Assembly: GCA_964384675.1 (NCBI GenBank)
Contig: CAYLNK010000014.1
Span: forward strand, 1 to 42,101
Reading direction: 5' to 3'
Source of the DNA: CAYLNK01 sp964384675
GTDB taxonomy: Bacteria > Acidobacteriota > Thermoanaerobaculia > UBA5066
DNA length: 42,101 nucleotides
A program made the translations under genes and the position numbers. Below, one piece after another: positions 1 through 11,188 of this stretch (positions are counted from its first letter, which is position 1; every line of letters starts with the position of its first letter). The notes beneath the pieces are model-generated. The model made no database searches. It was not told the origin of the DNA and saw nothing but the letters and a program-made list of their open reading frames with translations.

Positions 1-2
1 GC

Positions 3-74
3 GGCCACGCGAGCCCTTCGTCGGCCCCGGTCCCCGAGGGCGGCGACCCCGACGCCCACCACCACGCCCCGTAG
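3..74 (+). CDS. C-terminal tail of an upstream gene (partial)
   Basis: A plus-strand frame enters from the left edge and stops at TAG 72-74. It encodes about 23 residues, Pro/Ala-rich and ending in a His run (DAHHHAP). Nearly every third codon position is G or C, as in the real genes of this window, which is why I prefer this frame. It would be convergent with the metallophosphoesterase, with only 7 nt between their stops. Too little remains to name a family. Confidence 0.3.
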   Translation, partial: GHASPSSAPVPEGGDPDAHHHAP

Positions 75-81
75 GCGTCGG

Positions 82-1224
82 CTACGGCCGGGCGGCGCCG
101 CAGGCGCAATCACCCCGGAACGCGTCGTTCGACGCCTTGCGCCAGTTCTCCGTGAAGCAGAACTCGGTGAGCGAGTCGGCGCCGGGGCCGGTGGCGAGGG
201 GAGGTGAGGTGCGCGTCACCTCGCGGAAGCGCGGCGTCAGGCTGCCGTCCGGGTGGACGTCGATGCGGACGTAGCCGTACGAGATCGCCACCTGGGTCTG
301 CACCGCGCCCGCCGTCCCGATGATCCAGCCCGGAAGCACCTGGCCGGCGTGCTCGGGCGTGTCGTAGATGTTCCCGGCGAAGAAGTGGGAGTGGCTCGAG
401 AGCACGTAGACGCGCTTCTGCTTCTCGGGCGGGCCGGCGAGGTTCTGGGCCCGGTAGAGGAGGTCGTACGCCTGCTGGCCCGAGCAGAGCCCCTGGCACG
501 AGGCGTCCATGGCGTGGTTCCTCGAGATGCTGTACGGCAGCGACTCGTGCATCCCCACCACGATGGCGCGCACGGAGTCGTTGCGGGCGTCGTCCCTGAG
601 GACCCGCGAGAGCCAGACGAGCTGCTCCGTCGTGAAGGCCTCCTCGTCGGCGTTGTCCAGGTAGATCAGGTCGACTCCCTTGTGGACGAGCCGGTAGCTC
701 GTCTCGACCACCTTGGGGATCCCCCCGGTCGTGTCGGCCACGCGCTGGCGGTGGAGGCGCCCCTGGTGGAGCCATGGCCGGAACGCCTTCCGGAAGTCGT
801 CGCGGCTGCGACCGTACAGCTCGTGGTTGCCGATCCCCAGGAGGACCGGAAGCGCGCCGAAGGGACGGATCTGATGCTGCAGGAAGTCCGGCCAGGCGTT
901 GTCCAGGTAGTCGCCCATGGCGTCGTCGGGCAGCGAGCCGAGGGGACGCGACTTGCAGTCGAAGCCCGGGACGGCCCGCTTCACCATGTCGCAGTCCACG
1001 TCGTAGATCCGACGGAAGTCCCCGAGGTGCCAGTAGAAGTCGACCGCCGGGTCCTTCTCCTCCAGCACCGCGCGGGCGATCTTGGGCATCACCAGGTCGC
1101 CGCAGTCGCGCGAGTCGCCGGAGACCGCGAACGACCAGCTTTCCGGGACGGAGGGGCCATCGGCGGAAAGGGCAGCTCCGGCGAGCAGCGCGGCGACGAC
1201 GACGGCGACGGACCGTGTGGACAT
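82..1224 (-). CDS. Secreted calcineurin-like metallophosphoesterase
   Basis: A 380-aa protein with an N-terminal signal peptide (hydrophobic residues 6-20, then SADG). Metallophosphoesterase signatures follow in order: a GDSRD segment near residue 36, HLGD near 66, GNHE at 132-135, GMHES, and SHSH near the C-terminal third. These are the dinuclear-metal ligands of the family, so hydrolysis of a phosphoester in the periplasm or outside the cell is likely; the substrate cannot be read. I chose ATG 1224 because it begins the signal peptide and has GGAGG 5 nt upstream. The open frame extends upstream without a coding signature. It is divergent from gltB across a roughly 130-nt intergenic region. 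Confidence 0.85.
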   Translation of the reverse strand: MSTRSVAVVVAALLAGAALSADGPSVPESWSFAVSGDSRDCGDLVMPKIARAVLEEKDPAVDFYWHLGDFRRIYDVDCDMVKRAVPGFDCKSRPLGSLPDDAMGDYLDNAWPDFLQHQIRPFGALPVLLGIGNHELYGRSRDDFRKAFRPWLHQGRLHRQRVADTTGGIPKVVETSYRLVHKGVDLIYLDNADEEAFTTEQLVWLSRVLRDDARNDSVRAIVVGMHESLPYSISRNHAMDASCQGLCSGQQAYDLLYRAQNLAGPPEKQKRVYVLSSHSHFFAGNIYDTPEHAGQVLPGWIIGTAGAVQTQVAISYGYVRIDVHPDGSLTPRFREVTRTSPPLATGPGADSLTEFCFTENWRKASNDAFRGDCACGAARP

Positions 1225-1356
1225 GAGACCTCCGAACGGTCCCGGGACGATATCGCGACCCACGCTTTCGCGACGCGGATGCACGATCGGTGCCCGGACT
1301 CCGGTCCCCTTGCGCGAGGCTCGCCGGTCGTCTCGATTCGGCCTATGCTCCGGGCC
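1225..1356. promoter_or_regulatory. Divergent promoter region, metallophosphoesterase / gltB
   Basis: This interval separates two divergent starts. On the plus strand TATGCT (1344-1349) is a good -10 match ending 7 nt before ATG 1357, with no Shine-Dalgarno sequence, which would give a leaderless gltB mRNA. I see no convincing -35 at 17 nt. On the minus strand TATCGT lies upstream of the GGAGG ribosome site of the phosphoesterase gene. These are motif matches only. Confidence 0.35.
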
Positions 1357-5810
<4,454 letters not shown>

Positions 5811-5814
<4 letters not shown>

Positions 5815-6236
5815 CCCCCGAGATCCTCCGCCGGCACGTGGTCGGCCACGACGACCTGGATCCCGAGCAGATCGGCGCAGAAGCGCCCCAGATCGTCGTT
5901 GGAGAAGTCGTCCCATCCCCGGCAGGTGTCGTGCTCCATCGCCTGGGCGTCGCAGGCGATCGGGACCCGGTCCACGATCTGCCGCGCCAGCTCCCACTGA
6001 TTGGCCATCGCCTCGAGCTGCCACCGGTTCATGCCGGGGCGCCGGGCGGTCAGGGTCGAGAACCGCTTCCGGAGCTCCTCGTCGCTGAAACGGGCGAAGC
6101 CCCGGCAGAGGATCCCCTTCTCGGCCGCCACACGGCACATCGAGTGGTCGTCGTCGGTCAGGGCGACGAGGTGCTCGCGGAGGCGCCGGATGGCGAAGGG
6201 GCGGCTCACGACCCGCGGGGCGGTGGGAGTTTCCAT
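5811..6236 (-). CDS. Uncharacterised protein with duplicated C-x9-CRG motif
   Basis: A 141-aa soluble protein with no signal or membrane segment that I do not recognise. It contains two copies of one motif 61 residues apart: C34-x9-C44-R-G-F-x2-FSDEEL, and C95-x9-C105-R-G-W-x2-FSNDDL. The paired cysteines and conserved CRG suggest metal binding or a structural disulfide, but no function follows. ATG 6236 is chosen as the start; an in-frame ATG at 6272 would add 12 residues, and neither has a clear ribosome site. It is tail-to-tail with gltB, sharing the CTAG at the two stops. Confidence 0.75.
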
Positions 6237-6301
6237 GGTGATGAGTGTGTCCCGCCGGGCCGGCTTCGCCATGGAGCAGGCGCACTAATCGGGGCGGTGG
6301 G

Positions 6302-7351
6302 CTACTCCGCCGGGAAGATCCGGAGCCTGGCGGGACGGACGTAGAGGCGCTCGCCGGCCACTGGCGTCAGCTCGTGGTGCCGCTCGCGGGAGAGCTGGAC
6401 GTGGAGCGTCCGCCCGTCCACGTCGACCAGCTCCAGCTGCACCAGGGCTCCCGCGGCGTGGACCCGCCGGAGCGTCGCCCAGAGGCCGCCGTCGCGCTCG
6501 TCGCGGGACAGCTCCAGCTCGTGCGGGCGCGCGTAGCCGGACGCGGGGCCCGGCGCGGCGCCGGGGGAGTCGACGGTGATCGTCCCGAGCACCGCCCTCC
6601 CGTTCGCGTCGACGTGTCCCGAGAAGACGTTGGCGCTGCCCAGGAAACGCATCACGAACGGCGTCGCCGGGCGCTCGAAGACCTCGTGCGGCGAGCCGAT
6701 CTGCTCCACCCGGCCGCGGTTCATCACCACGATCCGGTCCGCCACCTCCAGCGCCTCCTCCTGGTCGTGGGTGACGAAGACGCTCGTCAGCTTGATCTCG
6801 TCGTGGAGGCGCCGCAGCCAGCGCCGCAGCTCCTGGCGCACCGTGGCGTCCAGGGAGCCGAACGGCTCGTCCAGGAGGAGGACGCGGGGCTCGACGGCGA
6901 GCGCCCGCGCCAGGGCGACGCGCTGCCGCTGGCCGCCGGACAGCTCCGACGGCAGGCGCGCCGCCAGCCAGTCGAGCTGCACGAGCTTCAGGAGCTCGCT
7001 CACCCGGGTCCTGATCTCCGCCTCCGCGGGGCGGAGGGTCCGCGGTCGCACCCTCAGCCCGAAGGCGACGTTCTCGAAGACGGTCATGTGCCGGAAGAGC
7101 GCGTAGTGCTGGAAGACGAAGCCGACCCGCCGATCGCGCGCCTGCCGGCGGGTGGCGTCCTCCCCCTCGAAGAGGACGGTGCCTCCGTCCGGCCTGTCGA
7201 GCCCCGCGATGATCCGCAGGAGGCTGGTCTTCCCGGAGCCGGACGGCCCCAGGAGCGCCACCAGCTCGCCGGACGGCACCTCGAAGCTGACGCCGTCGAC
7301 GGCGGTGAAGTCGCCGTACACCTTGCGGATCTCGCGCACCTCGATGCTCAT
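6302..7351 (-). CDS. cysA: Sulfate/thiosulfate ABC transporter ATP-binding protein
   Basis: A 349-aa ATPase that powers sulfate import. The N-terminal nucleotide-binding domain shows Walker A GPSGSGKT, the LSGGQ signature, Walker B LLLDEP and the VTHD switch histidine. The C-terminal 110 residues, with a GYARPHELELS segment, form the TOBE-like regulatory domain typical of CysA. Its ATG overlaps the cysW stop by 4 nt (ATGA), so the two are translationally coupled. It is the last gene of the rrf2-sbp-cysT-cysW-cysA operon. Confidence 0.95.
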   Translation of the reverse strand: MSIEVREIRKVYGDFTAVDGVSFEVPSGELVALLGPSGSGKTSLLRIIAGLDRPDGGTVLFEGEDATRRQARDRRVGFVFQHYALFRHMTVFENVAFGLRVRPRTLRPAEAEIRTRVSELLKLVQLDWLAARLPSELSGGQRQRVALARALAVEPRVLLLDEPFGSLDATVRQELRRWLRRLHDEIKLTSVFVTHDQEEALEVADRIVVMNRGRVEQIGSPHEVFERPATPFVMRFLGSANVFSGHVDANGRAVLGTITVDSPGAAPGPASGYARPHELELSRDERDGGLWATLRRVHAAGALVQLELVDVDGRTLHVQLSRERHHELTPVAGERLYVRPARLRIFPAE

Positions 7352-8181
7352 CGCGCCTCCCGGGAGCGGCGCTCGATCACGCTCTTGACCACCAGCGTCA
7401 GGAGCGAGAGCAGCGCCAGCAGCGAGGCCACGGCGAACGCGGCCTGGAACCGGTACTCGTTGTAGAGGATCTCCACGTGGAGCGGCAGCGTGTTCGTCAC
7501 GCCGCGGATGTGGCCCGAGACCACCGAGACCGCGCCGAACTCGCCCATCGCCCGTGCGTTGCACAGGAGGACGCCGTACAGGAGCCCCCATCTCACGTTC
7601 GGCAGGGTCACCCGCCAGAAGGTCTGCCAGCCGCTCGCGCCGAGCATCAGCGCCGCCTCCTCCTCGTCGCTCCCGAGGGACTGCATCACCGGGATCAGCT
7701 CGCGCGCGACGTACGGGAAGGTGATGAAGAGCGTGGCCAGCACCATGCCGGGGACCGCGAAGATCACCTTGATGCCGCGCTCCGCGAGCCACGGGCCGAT
7801 CCAACCCTGACGGCCGAAGACCAGCACGAAGACGAGCCCGGAGACGACGGGGGAGACGGCGACCGGCAGGTCGATCAGGGCCGTGAGGACCGCCTTGCCC
7901 GGGAAGTCGAACTTCGCGATCGCCCAGCTCGCGGCGAGCCCGAAGACCAGGTTCGACGGCACGGCGATGGCGGCGACGACGAGCGTCAGGCGAAGGGCCG
8001 CGAGGGCATCGGGCTCGCCCAGGGCCGCCACGTACGGGCCGAGACCGTGGGAGAGCGCCTCGACGAAGACCGTGATCAGCGGGACGACCAGGAACAGGCC
8101 GAGGAACCCCACGGCGATGCCGATCAGCGTCCGCCGCATCCAGGCAGGCTCGGCGGCGGCGACGCCGGGGGCCCGAGTCAC
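7348..8181 (-). CDS. cysW: Sulfate ABC transporter permease CysW
   Basis: An integral membrane permease of about 277 aa with six predicted hydrophobic segments and the cytoplasmic loop contacting the ATPase (EEEAALMLGASGWQTFWRVTLPN, the EAA motif; here quoted only around its core). It pairs with CysT to form the sulfate channel. I take GTG 8181, whose GTGA overlaps the cysT stop by 4 nt, matching the coupling of its neighbours. Another GTG at 8205 would add eight residues. Neither has a strong ribosome site. Confidence 0.92.
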   Translation of the reverse strand: MTRAPGVAAAEPAWMRRTLIGIAVGFLGLFLVVPLITVFVEALSHGLGPYVAALGEPDALAALRLTLVVAAIAVPSNLVFGLAASWAIAKFDFPGKAVLTALIDLPVAVSPVVSGLVFVLVFGRQGWIGPWLAERGIKVIFAVPGMVLATLFITFPYVARELIPVMQSLGSDEEEAALMLGASGWQTFWRVTLPNVRWGLLYGVLLCNARAMGEFGAVSVVSGHIRGVTNTLPLHVEILYNEYRFQAAFAVASLLALLSLLTLVVKSVIERRSREAR

Positions 8182-8999
8182 TCGGCCATCCCGCGTGACG
8201 ACCACGCCTGGAGGCGGTTCAGCGAAAGGAGCAGGAGAAACGAGGCGGCCAGCAGAACGGTGGCGAGGGCGGTCGCGCCGGTGTAGTCGTATTGCTCCAG
8301 CTTTCCCATCACCAGGAGCGGCGCGATCTCGGTCTTCATCGGGAGGTTACCGGCGATGAAGACGACGGAGCCGTACTCGCCGAGGCCGCGCGCGAAGGCC
8401 AGCGCGAAGCCGGTCAGCCAGGCCGGGAGCAGCGCGGGCGCGAGCACGCGACGGAACGTCTGCGCCCGCGTCGCCCCGAGGCTCGCCGCCGCCTCCTCGA
8501 TCTCGGGGTCGAGCGTCTCGAGGACCGGCTGCAGCGTCCGCACCACGAACGGCAGACCGATGAACGTGAGCGCCACCACGATGCCGAGCGGCGCGAAGGC
8601 GACCTTGACGCCGAGCGCCGCGAGCGGCTTCCCGAGCCAGCCGTTCGGCGCGTAGAGGGTCGTCAGCGCGATGCCGGCGACGGCCGTCGGCAGGGCGAAC
8701 GGCAGGTCGACGAGCGTGTCGACGAGGCGGCGTCCCGGGAAGCGGTAGCGGGCCAGCACCCACGCCACGGCGAGGCCGAAGACGCCGTTCAGGAGCGCGG
8801 CCGCGAGCGCCGCGAGGAGGCTGATCCGGCAGGAAGCCAGGACGCGCGGCGACGTGACGACCGCGAGGAACGCGGCCCACGTCATCGAGGCGGACTTCAG
8901 GACGAGCGCCGAGAGCGGCAGCAGCACGACCAGGCCGAGGTAGAGGAGCGTGAAGCCGAGCGTCAGGCCGAAGCCCGGGAGCCTTCGCCTCACCGCCAC
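8178..8999 (-). CDS. cysT: Sulfate ABC transporter permease CysT (CysU)
   Basis: A 273-aa permease with six hydrophobic segments and an EAA loop (EEAAASLGATRAQTFRRV). It resembles CysT in length and in the RFPGRRLVDTLVDLPFALPT region. It forms the heterodimeric sulfate channel with CysW. The start is GTG 8999, which has an AAGGAGG ribosome site that overlaps the sbp stop codon; the longer upstream open frame is antisense to nothing useful and reads as arginine/serine-rich nonsense. Confidence 0.93.
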   Translation of the reverse strand: MAVRRRLPGFGLTLGFTLLYLGLVVLLPLSALVLKSASMTWAAFLAVVTSPRVLASCRISLLAALAAALLNGVFGLAVAWVLARYRFPGRRLVDTLVDLPFALPTAVAGIALTTLYAPNGWLGKPLAALGVKVAFAPLGIVVALTFIGLPFVVRTLQPVLETLDPEIEEAAASLGATRAQTFRRVLAPALLPAWLTGFALAFARGLGEYGSVVFIAGNLPMKTEIAPLLVMGKLEQYDYTGATALATVLLAASFLLLLSLNRLQAWSSRGMAE

Positions 9000-9012
9000 G
9001 TCGAGGCCTCCT

Positions 9013-9993
9013 TCACTTCGCCCCGTAGATCTGGTCGAAGACGCCGCCGTCGTCGAAGTGCGTCGCCTGGGCCTTCTGCCAGCCGCCGAACACCTCGTCG
9101 ATCGTGACGAGCGGGATCGAGGGAAACGTCCGCGCAAACGTCGCGACGCGCGGCCGGTAGTGGTGCTTCGCGGCGATCTCCTGCCCCTTGGCGCCGTAGA
9201 GGAACTCGAGGTACGCCTGGGCCACGGCGCGCGTCCCGCGGCGGTCGGCGACCTTGTCCACGACGGCGACGGGCGGCTCGGCGAGGATGCTCAGCGTCGG
9301 CGTGACGATCTGGAGGCCGTCGGCCCCGAGCTCCTGCCGGGCCAGGTACGCCTCGTTCTCCCACGCCAGGAGGACGTCCCCGATGCCCCGCTGCACGAAC
9401 GTCGTGGTGGAGCCGCGCGCCCCGCTGTCGAGGACGGCCACGTTCCGGAAGAGCCTCGAAACGAAATCCCGGGCCTTGGCCTCGGTTCCCCCCGGCTGCT
9501 TCAGGGCCCACGCCCAGGCCGCCAGGTAGTTCCAGCGCGCGCCGCCGGACGTCTTCGGGTTCGGCGTGACCACGGAGATCCCGGGCTTCACGAGATCGCT
9601 CCAGTCGCGGATCCCCTTCGGGTTCCCCTTTCGGACCAGGAAGACGATGGTGGACGTGTAGGGGCAGCTGTTGTGGGGGAGGCGCGCCTGCCACGTGGCC
9701 GGCAGGAGCCCGCCCTTCCTCGCGAGCGCGTCGATGTCGTAGGCGAGCGCGAGGGTCACCACATCGGCCTCGAGGCCATCGAGGACGGCCCGGGCCTGCT
9801 TGCCCGAGCCGCCGTGCGACTGCCGGATCGCGATCGCCTTCCCGGTCTTCGCCTTCCAGTCGGCGGCGAACGCCGCGTTCACCTCCTGGTACAGCTCGCG
9901 GGTCGGGTCGTACGACACGTTGAGGAGCTCCTGGGCGGAGACCGGGCCCGGGAGGAGCGCCAGGCCGAAGGCGACGATCCGTAGGTTCCTCAT
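9013..9993 (-). CDS. sbp: Periplasmic sulfate-binding protein
   Basis: A 326-aa solute-binding protein with a signal peptide ending near PVSAQ (residue 20). The family hallmarks are visible: SYDPTRELYQEVN after the signal, the QSHGGSGKQ ligand loop, VVTLALAYDID, and the TPNPKTSGGARWNYLAAW block. It delivers sulfate or thiosulfate to CysTWA. ATG 9993 has GGAG 5 nt upstream. It starts 14 nt after the Rrf2 gene, so the two are probably co-transcribed. Confidence 0.95.
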   Translation of the reverse strand: MRNLRIVAFGLALLPGPVSAQELLNVSYDPTRELYQEVNAAFAADWKAKTGKAIAIRQSHGGSGKQARAVLDGLEADVVTLALAYDIDALARKGGLLPATWQARLPHNSCPYTSTIVFLVRKGNPKGIRDWSDLVKPGISVVTPNPKTSGGARWNYLAAWAWALKQPGGTEAKARDFVSRLFRNVAVLDSGARGSTTTFVQRGIGDVLLAWENEAYLARQELGADGLQIVTPTLSILAEPPVAVVDKVADRRGTRAVAQAYLEFLYGAKGQEIAAKHHYRPRVATFARTFPSIPLVTIDEVFGGWQKAQATHFDDGGVFDQIYGAK

Positions 9994-10007
9994 GACAGCT
10001 CCAATCT

Positions 10008-10457
10008 CTACTCGACAGCAGGGGATTCGCGCCGGCGGGCGATCCGGCGGTCCCTCGTCCGGAGGTCCTCGAGGCTGGTCCTGTCGAGGATGGCGGCCGC
10101 GGCGTTGCGCACGTCCAGGAGGAGCTCGAAGAGGCCGGCGTGGCGCGGCTCGGTCCGGACCCGCTCCGCCAGCTCCGCGGCGTCGCCCAGCGGGGCGAGG
10201 GGTCCGTCCAGGGCGCGGATCACGTCGCCGACGACGATCTCCGCTGGCGGCCGGCGCAGCCGATAGCCACCGTCCCGGCCGCGGTGGCTGGTCACGAAGC
10301 GCGCCGTCTTGAGAGCGGCCAGGATCGCCTCCAGGAACTTCTCGGGGATCTCCTCGGCCTCGGCGATCTGGTGGGTCGTCACCAGTCCGTCGTCCCACGA
10401 GTCGGCCAGGAAGAGGAGCGCCTTGATGGCGTAGAGGCCGCGCTGGGAGAGTTTCAT
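10008..10457 (-). CDS. Rrf2-family transcriptional regulator, probably of sulfate uptake
   Basis: A 149-aa Rrf2-family winged-helix protein. It begins MKLSQRGLYAIKALL and has the recognition region IPEKFLEAILAALKTARFVTSHRGRDGGYRL. There is no cysteine anywhere, so it cannot bind the Fe-S cluster used by IscR and NsrR. It is closer in that respect to CymR, the cysteine-metabolism repressor of firmicutes. As the first gene of the sulfate operon, with a 13-bp inverted repeat just upstream, it probably regulates the operon and itself. The ligand or partner signal is unknown. Confidence 0.85.
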   Translation of the reverse strand: MKLSQRGLYAIKALLFLADSWDDGLVTTHQIAEAEEIPEKFLEAILAALKTARFVTSHRGRDGGYRLRRPPAEIVVGDVIRALDGPLAPLGDAAELAERVRTEPRHAGLFELLLDVRNAAAAILDRTSLEDLRTRDRRIARRRESPAVE

Positions 10458-10478
10458 CTAAATCTCTATCGACTTTGT

Positions 10479-10491
10479 ATAGCTATGCTAT
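10479..10491. promoter_or_regulatory. Candidate operator of the rrf2-sulfate operon
   Basis: A perfect inverted repeat with 5-bp arms and a 3-bp centre (ATAGC-ATA-GCTAT on the minus strand), 22 nt upstream of the Rrf2 start. The surrounding stretch 10459-10493 is AT-rich in a GC-rich genome and also carries two direct CGATAG copies on the minus strand. It fits an autoregulatory Rrf2-type site overlapping the promoter. This is inference from symmetry and position. Confidence 0.4.
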
Positions 10492-10496
10492 CGGAC

Positions 10497-10546
10497 CTCG
10501 GGTACCGGAGGCAATCGTCTCGGGACTTTTTCCCTCACGTCTCGGG
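10497..10546. repeat. Three CTCGGG direct repeats at exact 22-bp period
   Basis: CTCGGG occurs at 10497-10502, 10519-10524 and 10541-10546, each 22 bp apart, or about two helical turns. They sit on one face of the helix between the divergent Rrf2 and membrane-protein genes. The arrangement resembles repeated activator sites. Chance is possible for a GC-rich hexamer. Confidence 0.3.
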
Positions 10547-10650
10547 TGCACTTTCCCTTGAAGGGGACTCGACTCCCGAGGTCGCCGGCCGGCCCGGGAT
10601 CCACATTGATACCGGACAGGGAAACGAGACAGGACGCGAAGGAGGACATC

Positions 10651-11079
10651 ATGAGAGAGCACAAGGCAAACCAGACGGTTCCCGGCGGCTTCTACTGGAA
10701 CAAGGGCACCTGGGAGATCGTCCCGGTGAACGGCGAGTCGGGCGTGCTCCCGGGCGACTCCAGCGCGCGGTACATCCGGGTCCCCGCGGCGCTCCTGGTG
10801 GTGGGCGCTCCGGTCCTCGGCGGGCTCTTCGTCATGTTCCTCCCCTTCATCGGGATCTTCCTGGCGCTCCGGGAGCTCGCGCGTCGGACCGGCATGGCCT
10901 TCAAGTCGGCCGGCGACGAGGTGGCGGTGCGGCTCGCCCCTTCCTGGCAGCCTGGCGTCGCGCACCTGACCGGCGGCAAGGAGACGGAGAAGAAGGAGAC
11001 GGCCGAGAAGACCTCCGAGCCGAGCGAGCTGTCCGCGCTCGAGGAGAAGGTCGAGGAGCGGCGCCGCACCGAGTCGTAG
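10651..11079 (+). CDS. Small membrane protein with charged coiled-coil tail
   Basis: A 142-aa protein not assigned to a named family. The N-terminus has GGFYWNKGTWEIVPV, a pattern I associate with short proteins in Acidobacteria and deltaproteobacteria. Residues about 42-68 are one long hydrophobic membrane segment (possibly a hairpin), followed by a soluble domain. The last 40 residues are Lys/Glu-rich and likely coiled coil. ATG 10651 has an excellent GAAGGAGG ribosome site. A strong terminator follows, so it looks monocistronic. Confidence 0.8.
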   Translation: MREHKANQTVPGGFYWNKGTWEIVPVNGESGVLPGDSSARYIRVPAALLVVGAPVLGGLFVMFLPFIGIFLALRELARRTGMAFKSAGDEVAVRLAPSWQPGVAHLTGGKETEKKETAEKTSEPSELSALEEKVEERRRTES

Positions 11080-11103
11080 CGCTCGACGACCTCCGGGTGA
11101 ACG

Positions 11104-11140
11104 GAGCCGGGTCGAAGGACCCGGCTTCGTTCGTTTCTTT
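11104..11140 (+). terminator. Rho-independent terminator after the small membrane protein
   Basis: GCCGGGTC (11106-11113), loop GAAG, GACCCGGC (11118-11125) form a perfect 8-bp GC stem that can extend by an A-T and a G-T pair. A T-rich tract (TTCGTTCGTTTCTTT) follows. It lies 26 nt after the stop codon. Confidence 0.8.
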
Positions 11141-11188
11141 GGCGCGTTGGAATGGTCGCGGCCCGGTCACTCCGGCGAGAGGGGTGTG

